From JBEBGV01 sp040081265 (GTDB lineage Bacteria > Acidobacteriota > Vicinamibacteria > Vicinamibacterales > UBA2999), in assembly GCA_040081265.1 (NCBI GenBank), contig JBEBGV010000001.1, forward strand, positions 186,001 through 250,000: a DNA stretch of 64,000 bases, written 5' to 3'. Shown one piece after another: positions 32,652 to 41,265 of the stretch. The position numbers and the translations under genes are program-made. The notes under the pieces were generated by a model that was given only the letters and a program-made list of their open reading frames with translations, did not search any database and had not been told where the DNA came from. Position 1 is the first letter of the stretch, and the number at the start of each line of letters is the position of its first letter.

Positions 32652-33965
32652 GTGACTTCTCCAGCGAACATTGCTCCCGCACGCGGCAAACTGGGCGTGC
32701 TGCTCGTAGGTCTCGGCGCCGTCGCGACCACCACCATTGCCGGCGTCATGGCGATCCGCAAGGGCCTCGCCTCGCCGATTGGCTCGCTCACCCAGATGGG
32801 CACCATTCGCCTCGGTAAGCGAAGCGAAGGCCGCTCTCCCAAGATCAAGGACTTCATCTCGCTGGCCGACCTGAACGACATCGTGTTCGGCGGCTGGGAC
32901 ATCTTCGAAGACGACTGCTACGCGGCAGCCAGAACCGCCGGCGTACTCGAGCCGGCCCAGCTCGACCAGATTCGCGCCGAGCTCGAAGCCATCCGGCCGA
33001 TGCCGGCTGTTTTCGACCAGCGTTACGTCAAGCGGCTGCAGGGGCCCAACGTCAAGAAGGGCAAGAACAAGATGGACCTGGCCGAGCAGGTCATTGCCGA
33101 TATCCGAGCCTTCAAGGCGAAGCACGGCTGCGACCGGCTCGTGATGGTGTGGACCGGCAGTACGGAAGTCTTCATGAAGGAAGGCCCCGTGCACGCGACG
33201 ATCGCCTCCTTTGAGAAGGGGCTCGAGGCCAGTGACGACGCCATTCCATCGAGCATGGTGTACGCCTACGCTGCGCTGCGCGAGGGGATTCCATTTGCGA
33301 ACGCGGCGCCGAACCTGACCGCCGATGTACCGGCGATGCTGCAGCTGGCGGCGAAGAACGGTTCGCCGCTGGCCGGCAACGACATGAAGACGGGCCAGAC
33401 GCTCATCAAGACCGTCATTGCCCCCGGTCTCAAGGCCCGCCTGCTCGGGGTCAAGGGCTGGTACTCGACCAATATTCTCGGCAACCGCGACGGCGAAGTC
33501 CTCGACGATCCGGAATCGTTCAAGACCAAGGAAGAGAGCAAGAAATCGGCGCTGGACTACATTTTCCAGCCCCACCTCTACCCGGAGTTGTATGGCGATC
33601 TCACCCACGTGGTACGTATCAACTACTACCCGCCGCGTGGTGACAACAAGGAAGGCTGGGACAACATCGATCTGATCGGGTGGCTTGGCTATCCGATGCA
33701 GCTGAAGATCAACTTCCTGTGCCGCGACAGCATCCTGGCTGCGCCGATCGTGCTCGATACCGCGCTCTTCCTCGACCTGGCCCGGCGCGCTGGCCTGTCC
33801 GGCATTCAGGAATGGCTGTCGTTCTACTACAAGGCGCCGATGCACGCCCCGGAGGTCTATCCGGAGCACGACCTCTTCATTCAGCTCATGAAGTTGAAGA
33901 ACACGCTGCGCTATCTGCAGGGTGAGGAACTCATCACCCACCTCGGTCGCGAGTACTACGACTGA
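32652..33965 (+). CDS. Myo-inositol-1-phosphate synthase
   Basis: NAD-dependent enzyme converting glucose 6-phosphate to inositol 1-phosphate, 437 residues. The N-terminal Rossmann motif is LLVGLGAVATTTIAG, followed by the family stretches VFGGWDIFEDD, VMVWTGSTEV, GNDMKTGQT and the catalytic region NILGNRDGEVLDDP, and DNIDLIGWLGYPMQLKINFL. It catalyses the first step to inositol for phospholipids or other inositol compounds. No phosphatidylinositol synthase is in the window. The GTG start lacks a Shine-Dalgarno sequence. It is first in a plus-strand series leading to the P450-NRPS pair. Confidence 0.93.
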   Translation: MTSPANIAPARGKLGVLLVGLGAVATTTIAGVMAIRKGLASPIGSLTQMGTIRLGKRSEGRSPKIKDFISLADLNDIVFGGWDIFEDDCYAAARTAGVLEPAQLDQIRAELEAIRPMPAVFDQRYVKRLQGPNVKKGKNKMDLAEQVIADIRAFKAKHGCDRLVMVWTGSTEVFMKEGPVHATIASFEKGLEASDDAIPSSMVYAYAALREGIPFANAAPNLTADVPAMLQLAAKNGSPLAGNDMKTGQTLIKTVIAPGLKARLLGVKGWYSTNILGNRDGEVLDDPESFKTKEESKKSALDYIFQPHLYPELYGDLTHVVRINYYPPRGDNKEGWDNIDLIGWLGYPMQLKINFLCRDSILAAPIVLDTALFLDLARRAGLSGIQEWLSFYYKAPMHAPEVYPEHDLFIQLMKLKNTLRYLQGEELITHLGREYYD

Positions 33966-33992
33966 GTCGGTATCACACGCCTGGGCAGCGCA

Positions 33993-34481
33993 ATGCTTGT
34001 GCCGGCACTCCTCGGCGGCCTGTTTGTGGGGGTGCTTTCCGCGCTCCCGTTCGTCAGCGTCGCCAACTGCTGCTGCATCTGGATCTTCACGGGCGGTCTG
34101 TTGTCAGCGTGGCTGCTGCAGCAGAATGAGCAGCAGCCGATAGGCGCAGGCCGCGGCGCGTTCGCCGGGTTCTCGGCTGGAGCGATCGGCGCCTTCGTCT
34201 GGCTCATCGTGACGGTGGCGCTCGATCCCATCGTCGCGCCATTCCAACAGCAGATGCTGGCGAGCCTCGCACCCAATGCGAGCGACCTGCCCCCTGAAGT
34301 GCAGTCGGCGTTCGAGTCGCTGTCGGAGCCCGGGTCTGCCGCCGTTCGGTTTGCGGTTGGCTTTGTTGCGCAGGGATTCACCGGCGCCGTCTTTTCGACG
34401 CTCGGCGGCCTCGTCGGCAGCAACATCTTCCGCCCCCCGAACGCGCCAGTCACTCCACCGCCACTGCCGCCGGTTTCGTGA
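33993..34481 (+). CDS. Small polytopic membrane protein
   Basis: I recognise no named family. The 162-residue product has about four hydrophobic helices (about 2-20, 28-42, 55-78, 115-140). A run of three Cys (ANCCCIWIF) sits between the first two and a Pro-rich tail ends the protein. The layout (short loops, glycine-rich helices) is like small DUF membrane proteins common in Acidobacteriota. It follows the inositol-phosphate synthase gene by 27 bases and precedes the P450 gene by 76, on the same strand. Confidence 0.6.
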   Translation: MLVPALLGGLFVGVLSALPFVSVANCCCIWIFTGGLLSAWLLQQNEQQPIGAGRGAFAGFSAGAIGAFVWLIVTVALDPIVAPFQQQMLASLAPNASDLPPEVQSAFESLSEPGSAAVRFAVGFVAQGFTGAVFSTLGGLVGSNIFRPPNAPVTPPPLPPVS

Positions 34482-34557
34482 ACGCTGCTGGCATCCGCGC
34501 AGCGTTCGCCGTTGCACCGTTGGGATCCGATTCGTCTGCCCGTGCACTCCGGCACCG

Positions 34558-35856
34558 ATGAAGAAGCCGCTGTCTGACCGTCGCCCGTGGCTGGCGGTGG
34601 CGCGGGCGTATGGTCGAGCATTCTGGACCCGCAACCATCTGCCGCCGGGCGATCTCGTTGACATCGACGAACAGGAACGCCGACGGCGAACGATGCTCCT
34701 CGACCGCGCCGCGCGCTACGGTCCTGTGTTCAAAGGGCTGATGGAGCGCCGGCTGACGGTCTGCGTGGTCGGTCACGAGCGGGGTCGGCGGTTACTCAAG
34801 GACCACGCAGCGGATCTTCGCCCGGTGACGATTCAGCTCGAGTCGTTGTTTCCCAACGGCTTCATGCGTGGGATGCAGGGCGAGGTCCACCGTGACTATC
34901 GCAGAGCCCTGGTACACGGGATCGGTGCGCTTGATTTCGATGTCCTGACGCCACGAATCGAGGGGTGCGCCGACGCGGCGCTGGCGGCCTATGCGGACGC
35001 TCCGGCACCAGCCTCGCCTCAGGCCTGGGCGGGCACGCTGGCCCAGATCGCCGCCAGTGCACTGATCACGATCTTCTTCGGACCTGACCCCGCCCATCCA
35101 GCGCACGCACGCCTCCTTGCCGCCTACCATCGGCTCGGACCGCATGGTGTCGTGTGGACCATCTCAACGCGCCAGGTCGAGGCGTATCAGGCGCTGTGCG
35201 CAGAACTCGCTGCCCTTGACGTTGACGCCGGTGGTTTGCTGGGCCACCTGCGGGCACAGGGCAACGTGGATGACACGCTGCTCGGCAACCTGGTGTACAT
35301 GGTGGAACTGGGCCGCTATGACTTGCGTGGTCTGCTGCGCTGGATCTCGCGTTATGCCGCAGACCATCCCGCCTGGCTCGAGCGTATCGCGATGGAGGCC
35401 GCAGGCCATGCTGGTGCGGTCAGCGGGAAGTCCGTCGCAGAAGCGTTCGTACTCGAGACGCTGCGCATGGACCAGAGCGAACGGTTGATGCGTGACGTTC
35501 GGCGCGAGTTCGTCTTCGACGGGTGGCTGGTTCCCCGGGGTTCGTTGGTGCGGGTGTGCATGTGGGAAGCACACAAAGAGCCACAGTCCTTTCGGCAGCC
35601 GTTCGTGTTCGACCCGGCGCGATTTCTTGGTGACGGCCTTGCGACAGACCGATTTTCGCCATTCGGCCTCGATCATCACCACTGCCCGCTGGCCGGCCCG
35701 TCGGTTGAAGTCGCGGTCGCCTTCCTGCGCGCGCTGGCGCGCAATTACGTTGTCGACGGTCGCAATTTCGAACCGGCCGTGCGCGGACCCTATCACTGGG
35801 AGCCATCCACGAAGTTCGAAGTCACCTTGAAGCGCAACGGCGGGTCGGCTCATTGA
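34558..35856 (+). CDS. Divergent cytochrome P450-like protein coupled to the NRPS gene
   Basis: Protein of 432 residues with the overall pattern of a soluble bacterial P450. The K-helix ExxR is Glu300-Thr-Leu-Arg303, the PERF-like region is FDPARF, and the heme-ligand loop is FGLDHHHCPLAG with Cys376. The family glycines of FxxGxxxCxG are replaced by Asp and Leu, and the I-helix lacks the usual (A/G)Gx(D/E)T(T/S) oxygen-activation motif (the region reads MVELGRYDLRGL). A heme enzyme is likely, but ordinary monooxygenation is doubtful. The ATG at 34558 is chosen; the frame is open upstream but overlaps the membrane-protein gene. Its TGA overlaps the next gene's TTG start, so the two are translationally coupled. 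Confidence 0.75.
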   Translation: MKKPLSDRRPWLAVARAYGRAFWTRNHLPPGDLVDIDEQERRRRTMLLDRAARYGPVFKGLMERRLTVCVVGHERGRRLLKDHAADLRPVTIQLESLFPNGFMRGMQGEVHRDYRRALVHGIGALDFDVLTPRIEGCADAALAAYADAPAPASPQAWAGTLAQIAASALITIFFGPDPAHPAHARLLAAYHRLGPHGVVWTISTRQVEAYQALCAELAALDVDAGGLLGHLRAQGNVDDTLLGNLVYMVELGRYDLRGLLRWISRYAADHPAWLERIAMEAAGHAGAVSGKSVAEAFVLETLRMDQSERLMRDVRREFVFDGWLVPRGSLVRVCMWEAHKEPQSFRQPFVFDPARFLGDGLATDRFSPFGLDHHHCPLAGPSVEVAVAFLRALARNYVVDGRNFEPAVRGPYHWEPSTKFEVTLKRNGGSAH

Positions 35857-38513
35857 ACGAACGTCCGGACCACATCGTCGCCTGCTTTGCGGAACGAGTC
35901 GCAGAGGCGCCTGGGGCCGTGGCGGTCGTGGACGAGGACGGTGCCACCTCGTACGCCGCACTCGCCGCGCGCGCCGACGCCGTGGCTCGACACCTGCTCT
36001 CGGAAGGGCTCGTAGCCGGACAGCCGGTGGGCGTCTGGATGCGCCGCCGCGCCGAGCTGGTGGCCGTCCTGCTGGGCGTGATGAAGGCCGGGGGCGCTTA
36101 TGTGCCCTGCGATCCCGAGGATCCGCCCGACCGCGTGCGCCGCATGCTCGACTCATGCGGCAGCGCGCTCGTCGTCGGCGATCCAGCGCTGCTGGAGGCA
36201 TTGCAGGCGGAGTGCGTCACAGCCGCCGGTACCTCGCCGCGCGGGCTCGACCCGGACACCATCCCCGCGCTTCCTGTCGGCGTCGCACCGGTGCTCTGTG
36301 CCGAAGGAGGCTCGCGGCTCGCCTATCTACTGTTCACGTCGGGCAGCACCGGTGATCCGAAAGCCGTCGAGGTCGAGCACCGGCAGGTGCTGGCGCTGCT
36401 GCGATCGGCGTGCGAGCTGCTGGGATTCGGTCCTCGTGACCGCTATCTGGCCGCGTCGACTATTGCCTTCGACGCCTCGATTACCGAGTTGTTCCTGCCC
36501 CTGGTCACGGGCGCCAGCCTGTTGCTGCGTGACCGAGGCATCCTGTTGGAGCCACGACGCCTCGCCCAGGAGGTGCGCGATTGCGGCGTGACCGTGGTGC
36601 AGACGGGACCCTCGGTGTGGTCCGTCATACTGGCCGAGGTACCCGACTTTCCGCGCGTGCGTGTCGCGATCACGCACGGCGAGGCGGTATCGCCAGAGCT
36701 GGCGCGACGCTTGTGCACATACGGAGAGGAGGTCTGGAACCTCTACGGTCCCACTGAAACGACCGTGTGGGCGACGGGTTTCCGGCTCTCACCCGACGCC
36801 GGTGCGACGCTGTCACCGATGTCGGCGCCCATCGGACGGCCGCTGGCTCATGTGCGCGCCCACGTCGTCGATGAGCACGGCAAAGCCGTTCCAGACGGGA
36901 CCGAAGGGGAGTTGTGGCTCGGCGGGCCGAGCGTCGCGCGCGGTTACCGCGACAACGATGCACTGACGCGTGAGCGCTTCGTCGAGTTCGGCGGGGAGCG
37001 TGTGTACCGCAGCGGTGATGTCGTCGTCCGCGACGTCCACGGCGTCCTGCACTACTTCGGCCGCAACGACGACCAGATGAAGGTGCGCGGCATTCGTGTC
37101 GAGCCGAGCGAGGTCGAGGCCGCGATCCTGCGCGACTCGCGGGTGGCGCACGCAGCGGCAACCTGGTTTCCGACACCGGGCGGCACCAGGGCCATCGTGG
37201 CCGCGGTGGTGCTTCGCCCCGGCGTAACCTGTCGAGCGAAAGACCTGCACGAGAATCTGGCGACGCGCCTGCCCGCACCGATGATCCCGGCACGGTTCGT
37301 GTTCTTGACCGACCTGCCGTTGACGACCAGCGGCAAAGTAGATCGCAAGGCTATCAGGCAGCGTGCAAGCGCTTCCGGAGGAGAGGCGACGCCCGGACTG
37401 TCGAACGAAGGGACTCAGCAGCAGCCACCAAGCCGCATACTGACCGGCACCGAGCGTGTAGTGAGTGGCGTATGGCGGCGTCTGCTCGGCGTGGAATCAG
37501 TCGAGGCCGACGATCACTTCTTCACGGTCGGTGGTGATTCGCTGACCGCGGTGCAGATGATGGTCGAGCTCGAAGGGCGGTTTGGTCTCGTTCTGCCCGT
37601 TCACCTCGCGTTTGAGGCGCCGACCCTTGAAACTCTGTCCGCGCGCATCGACGCTCAGCTCGAGCTGAGTGACGACGAAATCATCAATGACTTCGTCTAT
37701 CCGCTGGTGCCTTCCGGAAGTGGTCCGCCGATGTTTTTCAGCGGCGTCGACTTGTCACTGGCGCGTCGCGGACTCTGGACGGTGCCCTGCCCGTTGTTCG
37801 CGATCACGAACTGGGCAAAAGGCAGTGGATTCGTCCGCATGAAGTCGATCGAGGGCGTGGCGGCATCGCACCTGGCGCGCGTTCGCGGTGTCCAGCCGCA
37901 TGGGCCGTATCGGTTTGGCGGTTACTCGCTCGGCGGGTTGATCGCGCTAGAGATGGCGCACCAGGTACGCGCCGCCGGTGAAGAGGTCGAGTTGCTGTTT
38001 CTGCTCGACCCGATGGCCCCGCTCGCTGTGGTCACGCCGGGCGCTGAACGCGCGCCGGCGCTCACGCGTCCCTCACTGGCGTTCCGGGTCGCCCGTCGAG
38101 TGTCGCGAGTGGCGAAGGGGCCAGGAGCTGCAGGATGGCCGCGCTGGTTTGGGTTGATGGCACCTGTCCATCTGAGCGAGATCGTCGGGTGGTACCGTTA
38201 TCTGGCGGTTCACTATTATCTGCGACACCCGAACCCGGTCTGGCGTGCACTCTTCCCAGCCAACCGCTGGCGGGCGTTCTGGGTCGCCGCACGACGGATG
38301 GTCTGGTGGTATTCGGCGCGCCCGTACGACGGTCGTGTGCTGGCGGTGTTCTGTGAGCAGGGCGAGCGTGGGCAGGTATGGGAATCCCTGCTCGGAAAGG
38401 AAGCTACGCGGCTCTCGCTGGACGCTCCCCACCTGGAGTTGTTCCAGGAACCGGCAATCGGTCAATGGATGAAGTGGTTGTCCGAGTTCGTCACCGATCA
38501 CGGCGTGCAATAG
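35853..38513 (+). CDS. NRPS-like protein: adenylation, carrier (PCP) and thioesterase domains
   Basis: Single-module synthetase of 886 residues, cytoplasmic, without a condensation domain. The adenylation domain (about 1-505) shows A3 LFTSGSTGDPK (160-170), A4 AFDASITELF, A5 NLYGPTETT (296-304), A7 YRSGDVV, A8 GRNDDQMKVRG and A10 TSGKVDRKA with Lys495. The carrier domain has GGDSL with Ser563 for phosphopantetheine. The thioesterase has GYSLG with Ser692, Asp719 and His860. Residues lining the A pocket read D207, A208, T211, Q250, I273, H275, L297, V305, W306; Asp207 suggests an alpha-amino acid, not otherwise identified. The TTG start overlaps the P450 stop (TTGA). An amino acid would be loaded, probably modified on the carrier, and released. 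Confidence 0.88.
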   Translation: MNERPDHIVACFAERVAEAPGAVAVVDEDGATSYAALAARADAVARHLLSEGLVAGQPVGVWMRRRAELVAVLLGVMKAGGAYVPCDPEDPPDRVRRMLDSCGSALVVGDPALLEALQAECVTAAGTSPRGLDPDTIPALPVGVAPVLCAEGGSRLAYLLFTSGSTGDPKAVEVEHRQVLALLRSACELLGFGPRDRYLAASTIAFDASITELFLPLVTGASLLLRDRGILLEPRRLAQEVRDCGVTVVQTGPSVWSVILAEVPDFPRVRVAITHGEAVSPELARRLCTYGEEVWNLYGPTETTVWATGFRLSPDAGATLSPMSAPIGRPLAHVRAHVVDEHGKAVPDGTEGELWLGGPSVARGYRDNDALTRERFVEFGGERVYRSGDVVVRDVHGVLHYFGRNDDQMKVRGIRVEPSEVEAAILRDSRVAHAAATWFPTPGGTRAIVAAVVLRPGVTCRAKDLHENLATRLPAPMIPARFVFLTDLPLTTSGKVDRKAIRQRASASGGEATPGLSNEGTQQQPPSRILTGTERVVSGVWRRLLGVESVEADDHFFTVGGDSLTAVQMMVELEGRFGLVLPVHLAFEAPTLETLSARIDAQLELSDDEIINDFVYPLVPSGSGPPMFFSGVDLSLARRGLWTVPCPLFAITNWAKGSGFVRMKSIEGVAASHLARVRGVQPHGPYRFGGYSLGGLIALEMAHQVRAAGEEVELLFLLDPMAPLAVVTPGAERAPALTRPSLAFRVARRVSRVAKGPGAAGWPRWFGLMAPVHLSEIVGWYRYLAVHYYLRHPNPVWRALFPANRWRAFWVAARRMVWWYSARPYDGRVLAVFCEQGERGQVWESLLGKEATRLSLDAPHLELFQEPAIGQWMKWLSEFVTDHGVQ

Positions 38514-38520
38514 CCCGTTG

Positions 38521-38526
38521 TATGCT
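38521..38526 (+). promoter_or_regulatory. -10-like hexamer of acs
   Basis: TATGCT ends eight bases before the acs ATG at 38535. It lies 7 bases after the NRPS stop and no Shine-Dalgarno sequence is present, suggesting that acs has its own leaderless transcript. Confidence 0.3.
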
Positions 38527-38534
38527 GTCGGCTC

Positions 38535-40499
38535 ATGGCCGACCCGAAGCCCCCCGTTGAGATCGCAGATCTTCTTCAGGAAGATCGACGTTTTCCCCCT
38601 CCCGGCGAATTCACGGCGCACGCAACGATCAACGATGCGAGTGTCTATGATCGCGCCGACCGCGACCCCGAAGGCTTCTGGGCCGGCTTCGCGGCGGAAC
38701 TCGAGTGGTCCACCCCGTGGACGCAAGTGCTCGACTGGAAACCTCCGCATGCGAAGTGGTTTGTCGGCGGCAAGCTCAACGCGTCGGTCAACTGCGTCGA
38801 TCGCCACGTCCGCGGCCCGCGCCGGAACAAGGCGGCCATCATCTGGGAAGGCGAGCCAGGCGAGCGGCGCACGCTCACGTACTTCGATCTCTATCGTGAA
38901 GTCAGCCAGTTCGCCAATGCATTGAAGTCGCTCGGGGTGAAGCGCGGCGACCGTGTCGCGCTGTACCTGCCCCTCATTCCCGAGCTCGCCATTGCGATGC
39001 TCGCCTGCGCACGCATCGGGGCGGTGCACTCGGTCGTCTTTGGCGGCTTCAGCTCAGAGTCGCTGCGCGACCGCATCAACGATTCCCACTGCACGCTGCT
39101 TGTGACAGCCGACGGTGGATGGAGGCGGGGACAGGTTGTTCCGCTCAAGCAGATGGCCGACGAGGCCCTGAAGGACACGCCTTCGATCAGGAACGTCGTG
39201 GTCGTCCAGCGGCTGCACGGCATGCCGTCCCAGGTACACATCAAGGAGGGCCGCGACCACTGGTATCACCGTCTGATGCAGGACGCATCCTTCGACTGCG
39301 CGCCGGAAGCGATGGACGCGGAGGACATGCTCTATATCCTCTACACGTCGGGCACGACGGGAAAACCGAAAGGCATCGTACACACGACCGGCGGATACAT
39401 GGTCGGGACCTATGCGACCACCAAGTGGGTCTTCGACCTGAAGGACGAAGACGTCTACTGGTGCACGGCGGATCTTGGATGGGTCACCGGGCACAGCTAC
39501 GTCGTCTATGGCCCGCTGGCCAACGGTGCGACGGTGTTGATGTACGAAGGCGCGCCAGACTGGCCAGACAAGGGGCGATTCTGGCAGATCATCGAGCGCT
39601 ACGGCGTGACGGTGTTTTACACTGCGCCCACCGCCATTCGTGCGTTCATGCGCTGGGGAACGCAGTGGCCGGAAGCGCGCAACCTGTCGAGTCTGCGCCT
39701 GCTCGGCTCGGTCGGCGAGCCGATCAATCCGGAAGCCTGGGTCTGGTATCACCGATACATCGGCGGTGAACGTTGCCCGGTTGTCGACACGTGGTGGCAA
39801 ACCGAGACGGGTGCGATCATGATCAGCCCGCTTCCGGGCATCACCAGCACGGCGCCGGGATCGGCCACGCGTCCGTTCCCCGGCATCAAGGCCGAGATCA
39901 AGAACGACAAGGGCGATTCGCTGTCCTCGGGGGGCGGACTCCTGGCGATCACGCGGCCGTGGCCGTCGATGCTTCGCGGTATCTACGGCGATCCTGAGCG
40001 TTACGTGACGCAGTACTGGAGTCGATGGACCCCGGATATCTACTTCACGGGCGATGGGGCGAAGCTGGATCAGGACGGCTTCTTCTGGCTCCTTGGCCGT
40101 GTCGACGACGTGCTGAACGTTGCCGGGCACCGCATCGGAACCATGGAGGTCGAGAGCGCGCTGGTCGATCATCCGCGCGTGGCGGAGGCTGCCGTGGTGG
40201 GACGGCCGCACGAAATCAAGGGTCAGGCAGTGGCTGCATTCGTCACGGTCAAGGAAGGCACGGTGGTGTCGGAGTTGCTGGTCGCCGAACTCAAGGAGCA
40301 CGTCGTCAAGAAGATCGGTGCCATCGCGCGTCCTGACGACATCATCTTTGCGGCTGACCTGCCCAAGACCCGGTCCGGCAAGATCATGCGTCGATTATTG
40401 CGTGACATCGCCGAAGGCAAGGCCCTGGGCGACACCACGACGCTGGCCGACCCTGCGGTTGTGGCGCGGTTGAAGGAGCAGTACCAGGACGAGCATTAG
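38535..40499 (+). CDS. acs: Acetyl-CoA synthetase
   Basis: AMP-forming enzyme activating acetate to acetyl-CoA, 654 residues, full length for Acs. It has the P-loop YTSGTTGKPKG (about residues 271-281), the acetate-pocket tryptophan region WWQTETG, the GRVDDVLNVAGHR hinge and the C-terminal PKTRSGKIMRR, whose Lys is the regulatory acetylation site in Acs enzymes. These separate it from propionyl-CoA synthetase only in part; acetate is the likeliest substrate. Although it follows the NRPS gene by 21 bases and also belongs to the ANL superfamily, it is a housekeeping enzyme and need not belong to that pathway. Confidence 0.95.
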   Translation: MADPKPPVEIADLLQEDRRFPPPGEFTAHATINDASVYDRADRDPEGFWAGFAAELEWSTPWTQVLDWKPPHAKWFVGGKLNASVNCVDRHVRGPRRNKAAIIWEGEPGERRTLTYFDLYREVSQFANALKSLGVKRGDRVALYLPLIPELAIAMLACARIGAVHSVVFGGFSSESLRDRINDSHCTLLVTADGGWRRGQVVPLKQMADEALKDTPSIRNVVVVQRLHGMPSQVHIKEGRDHWYHRLMQDASFDCAPEAMDAEDMLYILYTSGTTGKPKGIVHTTGGYMVGTYATTKWVFDLKDEDVYWCTADLGWVTGHSYVVYGPLANGATVLMYEGAPDWPDKGRFWQIIERYGVTVFYTAPTAIRAFMRWGTQWPEARNLSSLRLLGSVGEPINPEAWVWYHRYIGGERCPVVDTWWQTETGAIMISPLPGITSTAPGSATRPFPGIKAEIKNDKGDSLSSGGGLLAITRPWPSMLRGIYGDPERYVTQYWSRWTPDIYFTGDGAKLDQDGFFWLLGRVDDVLNVAGHRIGTMEVESALVDHPRVAEAAVVGRPHEIKGQAVAAFVTVKEGTVVSELLVAELKEHVVKKIGAIARPDDIIFAADLPKTRSGKIMRRLLRDIAEGKALGDTTTLADPAVVARLKEQYQDEH

Positions 40500-40535
40500 G
40501 GAACGATCGGTACGGAGGGTTCGTAGAGGGTAGCC

Positions 40536-41222
40536 ATGGCACTGATCGAGACGCGGGACCTCTGGAAGACCTATACGATGGGCTCTGAAGAGATTCACGC
40601 CCTGCGAGGGGTATCGATCGCCATCGAAAGTGGGGAGTACGTGGCGATCATGGGGCCCTCAGGCTCTGGCAAGTCGACCCTGATGAATCTGATTGGGTGC
40701 CTCGATACGCCGAGCCGGGGGAGCTACCTGCTGAACGGCAAGCAGGTCAGCGAGATGAACGACAACGAACTGGCGCGGATTCGGAACGAGGAGATCGGGT
40801 TCGTGTTCCAGACCTTCAATCTCCTGCCGAGGGCGTCAGCACTGCACAACGTCGAGTTGCCGCTCATCTATGCCGGCGTGTCGAGCCGTGAGCGGGCGCA
40901 GCGGGCGAAAGAGGCACTCGAGCGCGTCGAACTGGGCGAGCGCGTGAATCACAAGCCCAACGAATTGTCGGGCGGTCAGCGTCAGCGTGTCGCCATCGCT
41001 CGTGCACTGGTCAACAACCCGTCCATCCTTCTGGCCGACGAGCCTACTGGAAACCTCGACTCGAAGACCGGCAACGAAATCATGGCGCTCTTCGCTCGAC
41101 TCCACTCTGCCGGGAACACAATCATCGTCGTGACCCATGAGCCCGACATCGCGGCCCTGGCGCACCGCGCCGTCTATATCCGCGACGGGCAGGTCGAAAA
41201 GGACGTCCGCCAGGCGGCCTGA
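40536..41222 (+). CDS. ABC transporter ATP-binding protein, MacB/LolD-type
   Basis: ATPase of 228 residues of the MacB/LolD/FtsE-like group. Walker A is GPSGSGKST, Q-loop VFQTFNLL, signature LSGGQRQRVAIARAL, Walker B ILLADEPTGNLD, and H-loop VTHEP. Subgroup markers are the N-terminal WKTYTMGSEEIHALRG and the ADEPTGNLDSKTG stretch. Such ATPases pair with FtsX-type permeases to move lipoproteins, peptides or antibiotics, but no permease gene lies next to it. GAGGG lies seven bases before the ATG. It follows acs by 36 bases and converges on the DppF-like gene. Confidence 0.92.
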   Translation: MALIETRDLWKTYTMGSEEIHALRGVSIAIESGEYVAIMGPSGSGKSTLMNLIGCLDTPSRGSYLLNGKQVSEMNDNELARIRNEEIGFVFQTFNLLPRASALHNVELPLIYAGVSSRERAQRAKEALERVELGERVNHKPNELSGGQRQRVAIARALVNNPSILLADEPTGNLDSKTGNEIMALFARLHSAGNTIIVVTHEPDIAALAHRAVYIRDGQVEKDVRQAA

Positions 41223-41265
41223 GCCCAGACTGGATGCAGGCCCGGTCCGCAGGAGCCGGCGTTCG

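Noticed and set aside
32619..33941. Long minus-strand open frame opposite inositol-phosphate synthase
   Set aside because: Shadow frame of a clearly conserved enzyme; composition is biased and no motif is present.
35164..36201. Minus-strand open frame across the P450-NRPS junction
   Set aside because: Antisense to two coding regions with intact motifs; very Arg-rich and without a start signal.
35853..38513. A named amino acid substrate or product for the NRPS-like protein
   Set aside because: The pocket residues do not match a code I can rely on, so naming a substrate would be a guess.
39054..40301. Long minus-strand open frame opposite acs
   Set aside because: Shadow frame of acetyl-CoA synthetase; rich in Arg/His as usual for antisense of GC-rich genes.
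40536..41222. ABC ATPase as exporter for the P450-NRPS product
   Set aside because: It is separated by acs, lacks a permease partner, and belongs to the common MacB/LolD-type group; the link is too weak to claim.
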